Positions 61,886 through 64,000 of a stretch of DNA of 64,000 nucleotides are shown piece after piece. The position numbers and the translations under genes were made by a program. Source of the stretch: Actinomycetospora sp. NBRC 106378 (GTDB lineage: Bacteria; Actinomycetota; Actinomycetes; Mycobacteriales; Pseudonocardiaceae); NCBI RefSeq assembly GCF_030269685.1, contig NZ_BSTT01000016.1:62001-126000 (forward strand). Reading direction: 5' to 3'. The notes under the pieces are model-generated. The model was not told the origin of the DNA. It was given only the letters and a program-made list of their open reading frames with translations, and made no database searches. Within the stretch, counting starts at the first letter, position 1, and the number at the start of each line of letters is the position of its first letter.

Positions 61886-61905
61886 GTTCTAATCTGGATT
61901 AGAAC
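61886..61905. promoter_or_regulatory. 20-bp palindromic operator, site D
   Basis: GTTCTAATCTGGATTAGAAC has two perfect 9-bp arms around a 2-bp centre and defines the consensus. It lies in the divergent promoter between two crotonase genes (starts 61862 and 61924). A TAGAAC occurs on each strand. Confidence 0.88.
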
Positions 61906-61923
61906 TGTAGCCGAGGAGCGCCG

Positions 61924-63129
61924 ATGTCCGACCGCGAGAAGCTCGCCCGCACGCTCTACGACGCCCTGGCCGCGGGCGACGCCGGCGCGCTCGGCGAGCT
62001 GCTCCACCCCGACTTCGTCGGCGAGACGACCGAGGGCCTGCCGCTCGACCTGGGCGGCCACCACACCGGCCCCGAGGCGATGACGCGGGACTTCTGGTGG
62101 GCGATCGGACGGCACTACCGGGCCCGCGCCGAGCCGGAGCGGATGCTCCCCCTCGCCGACGGCGGGCTCGTCGTGCTGGGCCGCTACACCGGCAGCGCCC
62201 GGGACGGCGGCGCCCCGCTCGATGCGGCGTTCGCGCACGTCCTGGCCTTCGCCGACGACGACCGGATCGTCGGGCTCGCGCAGTACACCGACAGCGCCCG
62301 CTGGGCGGCCGCGCTCCCCTCGCCCCCGGCCGGTGAACGGCCGTTGCGGGTGGTCGAGTACACCGTCGACGGCGGGGTGGCCACGGTCCGCCTGAACCGG
62401 CCGCACGCCGGCAACGCCATCGACCCGACGATGGTCGAGGACCTCTACGAGGCCTCCTTCCGCGCGGGCGCCGACCCGACGGTGCGGGCGGTCCTGATCT
62501 GCGGGGCCGGCCGGAACCTCAGCGTCGGCGGCGACCTGCCCTTCTTCGCCGGGACCGACGACGCCGACCGCGGCGCACGGCTGCGCCAGATGACCGACCT
62601 CTACCACCTCGCGCTCGACCGGTTCGCCTCCCTCGAGGTCCCGGTGGTGTGCGCGGTCCGGGGCGCGGCCGCGGGCGGCGGGATGGGACTCGCCCACGTC
62701 GCGGACATCGTCGTCGCCGCCGAGGACGCCGCCTTCGCGCTCGGGTACGCCGCGATCGGGTTGGCGATCGACGGCGCGAACAGCTGGTACCTGCCCCGGG
62801 TGGTCGGGATGCGCCGGGCCCAGGAGATGTTGCTGCTCAACCGCCGCCTGGACGGGCGGGAGGCGCTGGAGTGGGGTCTGGTCACCGAGGTCCTGCCCGC
62901 CGACGAGGTCGAGGCCCGCGCCCGGGCCCTCGCCGACCGGCTCGCGGCGGGCCCGACGGCGGCCTTCGGGCGGATGCGCCGACTCCTGCGGCAGAGCTGG
63001 CGGACCGAGCTGTCCGAGCAGCTCGTGGCCGAGACCGACGAGATGAGCCGGGCGGGGACCACGGTCGACGCCGGCGAGGGCATCCGCGCCTTCGTCGCGA
63101 AGCGGCGTCCGGAGTTCCACGGGCGATGA
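61924..63129 (+). CDS. SnoaL-like domain fused to enoyl-CoA hydratase
   Basis: A 401-residue two-domain protein. Residues 1-130 are a SnoaL/NTF2-like cone (KLARTLYDALAAGDAGALGELLHPDFVGETTEGLPLDLGG). Residues 140-401 are a crotonase: TVRLNRPHAGNAIDPTMVEDL, LSVGGDLPFF, VRGAAAGGGMGLAHVADIV, and IGLAIDGANSWYLPRVVG. The pairing would couple a cyclase or isomerase-like step to CoA chemistry. GAGGAG precedes the ATG. First gene of a rightward operon with the Rieske oxygenase, under operator D. Confidence 0.86.
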   Translation: MSDREKLARTLYDALAAGDAGALGELLHPDFVGETTEGLPLDLGGHHTGPEAMTRDFWWAIGRHYRARAEPERMLPLADGGLVVLGRYTGSARDGGAPLDAAFAHVLAFADDDRIVGLAQYTDSARWAAALPSPPAGERPLRVVEYTVDGGVATVRLNRPHAGNAIDPTMVEDLYEASFRAGADPTVRAVLICGAGRNLSVGGDLPFFAGTDDADRGARLRQMTDLYHLALDRFASLEVPVVCAVRGAAAGGGMGLAHVADIVVAAEDAAFALGYAAIGLAIDGANSWYLPRVVGMRRAQEMLLLNRRLDGREALEWGLVTEVLPADEVEARARALADRLAAGPTAAFGRMRRLLRQSWRTELSEQLVAETDEMSRAGTTVDAGEGIRAFVAKRRPEFHGR

Positions 63130-63139
63130 GGAGTCAGCG

Positions 63140-64000
63140 ATGAGCACTGCCGAACTCACCGGCGACCTCCGGTCCCGCGTCCGGCCCGACCGGGTCCACG
63201 GGTCGCTCTACACCGACCCGGACGTCTACGCCCGGGAGCTCGAGCGCATCTGGTACTCGACGTGGGTCTACGTCGGGCACACGAGCGAGGTCCCGCAGCC
63301 CAACGACTACGTCCGCAAGCACATCGGACCCCAGCAGGTGGTGCTGACCCGCGACCGCACCGGGGCGATCCACGTCCTGCACAACCGGTGCTCGCACCGC
63401 GGGAACCTGGTGTGCGACGCCGACCGGGGCAACTCCTCGTCGTTCCGCTGCCCGTACCACGGGTGGACGTTCGCGAACACGGGCGAGCTGCTCGGCTTCC
63501 CGTTCAACCAGGGCTACGGCGGCGCTCAGGCGAAGGAGCGCCTGTCCGGGCTCGGCGCCGCGCCCCGGGTCGAGAGCTACCGCGGTTTCGTCTTCGCGAG
63601 CCTCGCCGCCGAGGGTCCGACCCTGCGCGAGCACCTCGGGGCGGCCGCGGAGCGCATCGACCAGCTGTGCCGCCTCTCCCCCGAGGGCGAGGTCGAGCTG
63701 ACCGCGGGCTGGGTCCGCCACGAGGTCACCGCGAACTGGAAGATGCTCGTCGAGAACGAGACCGACGGCTACCACCCCCAGTTCGTCCACTCCTCGATCT
63801 TCTCGATCTCCGGCAGCGGGATCGGCGCGCTCTACAGCGACAAGTCGACGGCGGTGACCCGCGCCCTCGGCGGCGGGCACTCGGAGAACGACCTCAGCCC
63901 GGAGTTCCGCCGCCTCGGCGTGCCCATGGGCTGGTCCGGGACACCGGAGTCGAAGATCCCCGACTACGCCGCGGCGATGCGCGCGACCTACGGGGCCGAG
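63140..64000 (+). CDS. Rieske-type aromatic-ring-hydroxylating oxygenase alpha subunit (partial)
   Basis: The gene continues past the window; 287 residues are visible. The Rieske centre is CSHRG with CPYHGWTF (2Cys-2His). The mononuclear iron region begins NWKMLVENETDGYHPQFVH, giving the bridging aspartate and the two histidines. It hydroxylates a ring or alkane carbon with NADH-derived electrons from a reductase not seen here. GAGGAG lies 7 nt before the ATG and the previous stop is 10 bp away. Probably the ring-attacking enzyme of the cluster. Confidence 0.9.
   Translation, partial: MSTAELTGDLRSRVRPDRVHGSLYTDPDVYARELERIWYSTWVYVGHTSEVPQPNDYVRKHIGPQQVVLTRDRTGAIHVLHNRCSHRGNLVCDADRGNSSSFRCPYHGWTFANTGELLGFPFNQGYGGAQAKERLSGLGAAPRVESYRGFVFASLAAEGPTLREHLGAAAERIDQLCRLSPEGEVELTAGWVRHEVTANWKMLVENETDGYHPQFVHSSIFSISGSGIGALYSDKSTAVTRALGGGHSENDLSPEFRRLGVPMGWSGTPESKIPDYAAAMRATYGAE

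Noticed and set aside
53350..61905. KstR or KstR2 operators for sterol genes.
   Set aside because: The half-sites do not fit TnnAACnnGTTnnA or AnCAAGnnCTTGnT; the palindrome GTTCTAATCnnGATTAGAAC is different.

Overview
The window is chromosomal DNA of a high-GC actinomycete. GTG starts are common, most gene pairs overlap by ATGA or GTGA, and many promoters look leaderless. A DUF222/HNH (13E12-type) protein, luciferase-like monooxygenases, a CysA2-type sulfurtransferase and many short-chain dehydrogenases and acyl-CoA enzymes fit Pseudonocardiaceae or a relative such as Pseudonocardia or Actinomycetospora. That placement is inference. I see no rRNA, tRNA, CRISPR, prophage or intact insertion sequence.

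Layout. 0-8 kb: a DUF222/HNH protein, then a divergent catabolic locus. Thiolase and SDR run left; two alpha/beta hydrolases, an enoyl-CoA hydratase, a metallo-beta-lactamase-fold enzyme and a flavin reductase run right. A tandem TetR-type operator lies between them. 8-21 kb: mixed metabolism, including a CGNR regulator, sulfurtransferase, ketopantoate-reductase-like enzyme, a self-contained desaturase/ferredoxin-reductase fusion with its own TetR, malate synthase G, and two paralogous TetR/operator modules beside a luciferase-like enzyme and a quinone oxidoreductase. 21-23 kb: a rearrangement scar fuses a beheaded alpha/beta hydrolase to a PadR gene that has lost its start, followed by an MFS gene with a MerR-type promoter. 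23-42 kb: a stress and redox island. It holds an AI-2E transporter, a monooxygenase-like protein, a cNMP/glutaredoxin/thioredoxin-reductase fusion, a UBP zinc finger, dnaK-grpE-dnaJ-cbpM-clpB-thioredoxin, a two-component system, a ferric-reductase-like protein, an FMN-binding protein, a shortened ApbE and a P-type ATPase. 42-48 kb: small regulatory and catabolic genes. 48-64 kb: a large acyl-CoA catabolic cluster with an acyl-CoA dehydrogenase pair, two CoA ligases, an alpha-methylacyl-CoA racemase, SDRs, a luciferase-like oxidoreductase, thiolase, MaoC, an FAD oxidoreductase, crotonases and a Rieske oxygenase cut by the window edge.

How it works together. The 48-64 kb genes supply activation, epimerisation, dehydrogenation, hydration, second oxidation and thiolysis, as expected for beta-oxidation of a branched or cyclic acid whose ring is opened by monooxygenases. 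Four copies of one 20-bp palindrome, consensus GTTCTAATCnnGATTAGAAC, sit at four promoters of this cluster, so one unidentified repressor probably controls it. A second palindrome, GGACCGnnCGGTCC, links the TetR at 46.1-46.7 kb to the SDR beside it and to the 3.5-kb divergent locus. The 27-34 kb genes form a complete disaggregase set with its own thioredoxin. Several convergent gene pairs end in short palindromes that contain both stop codons.
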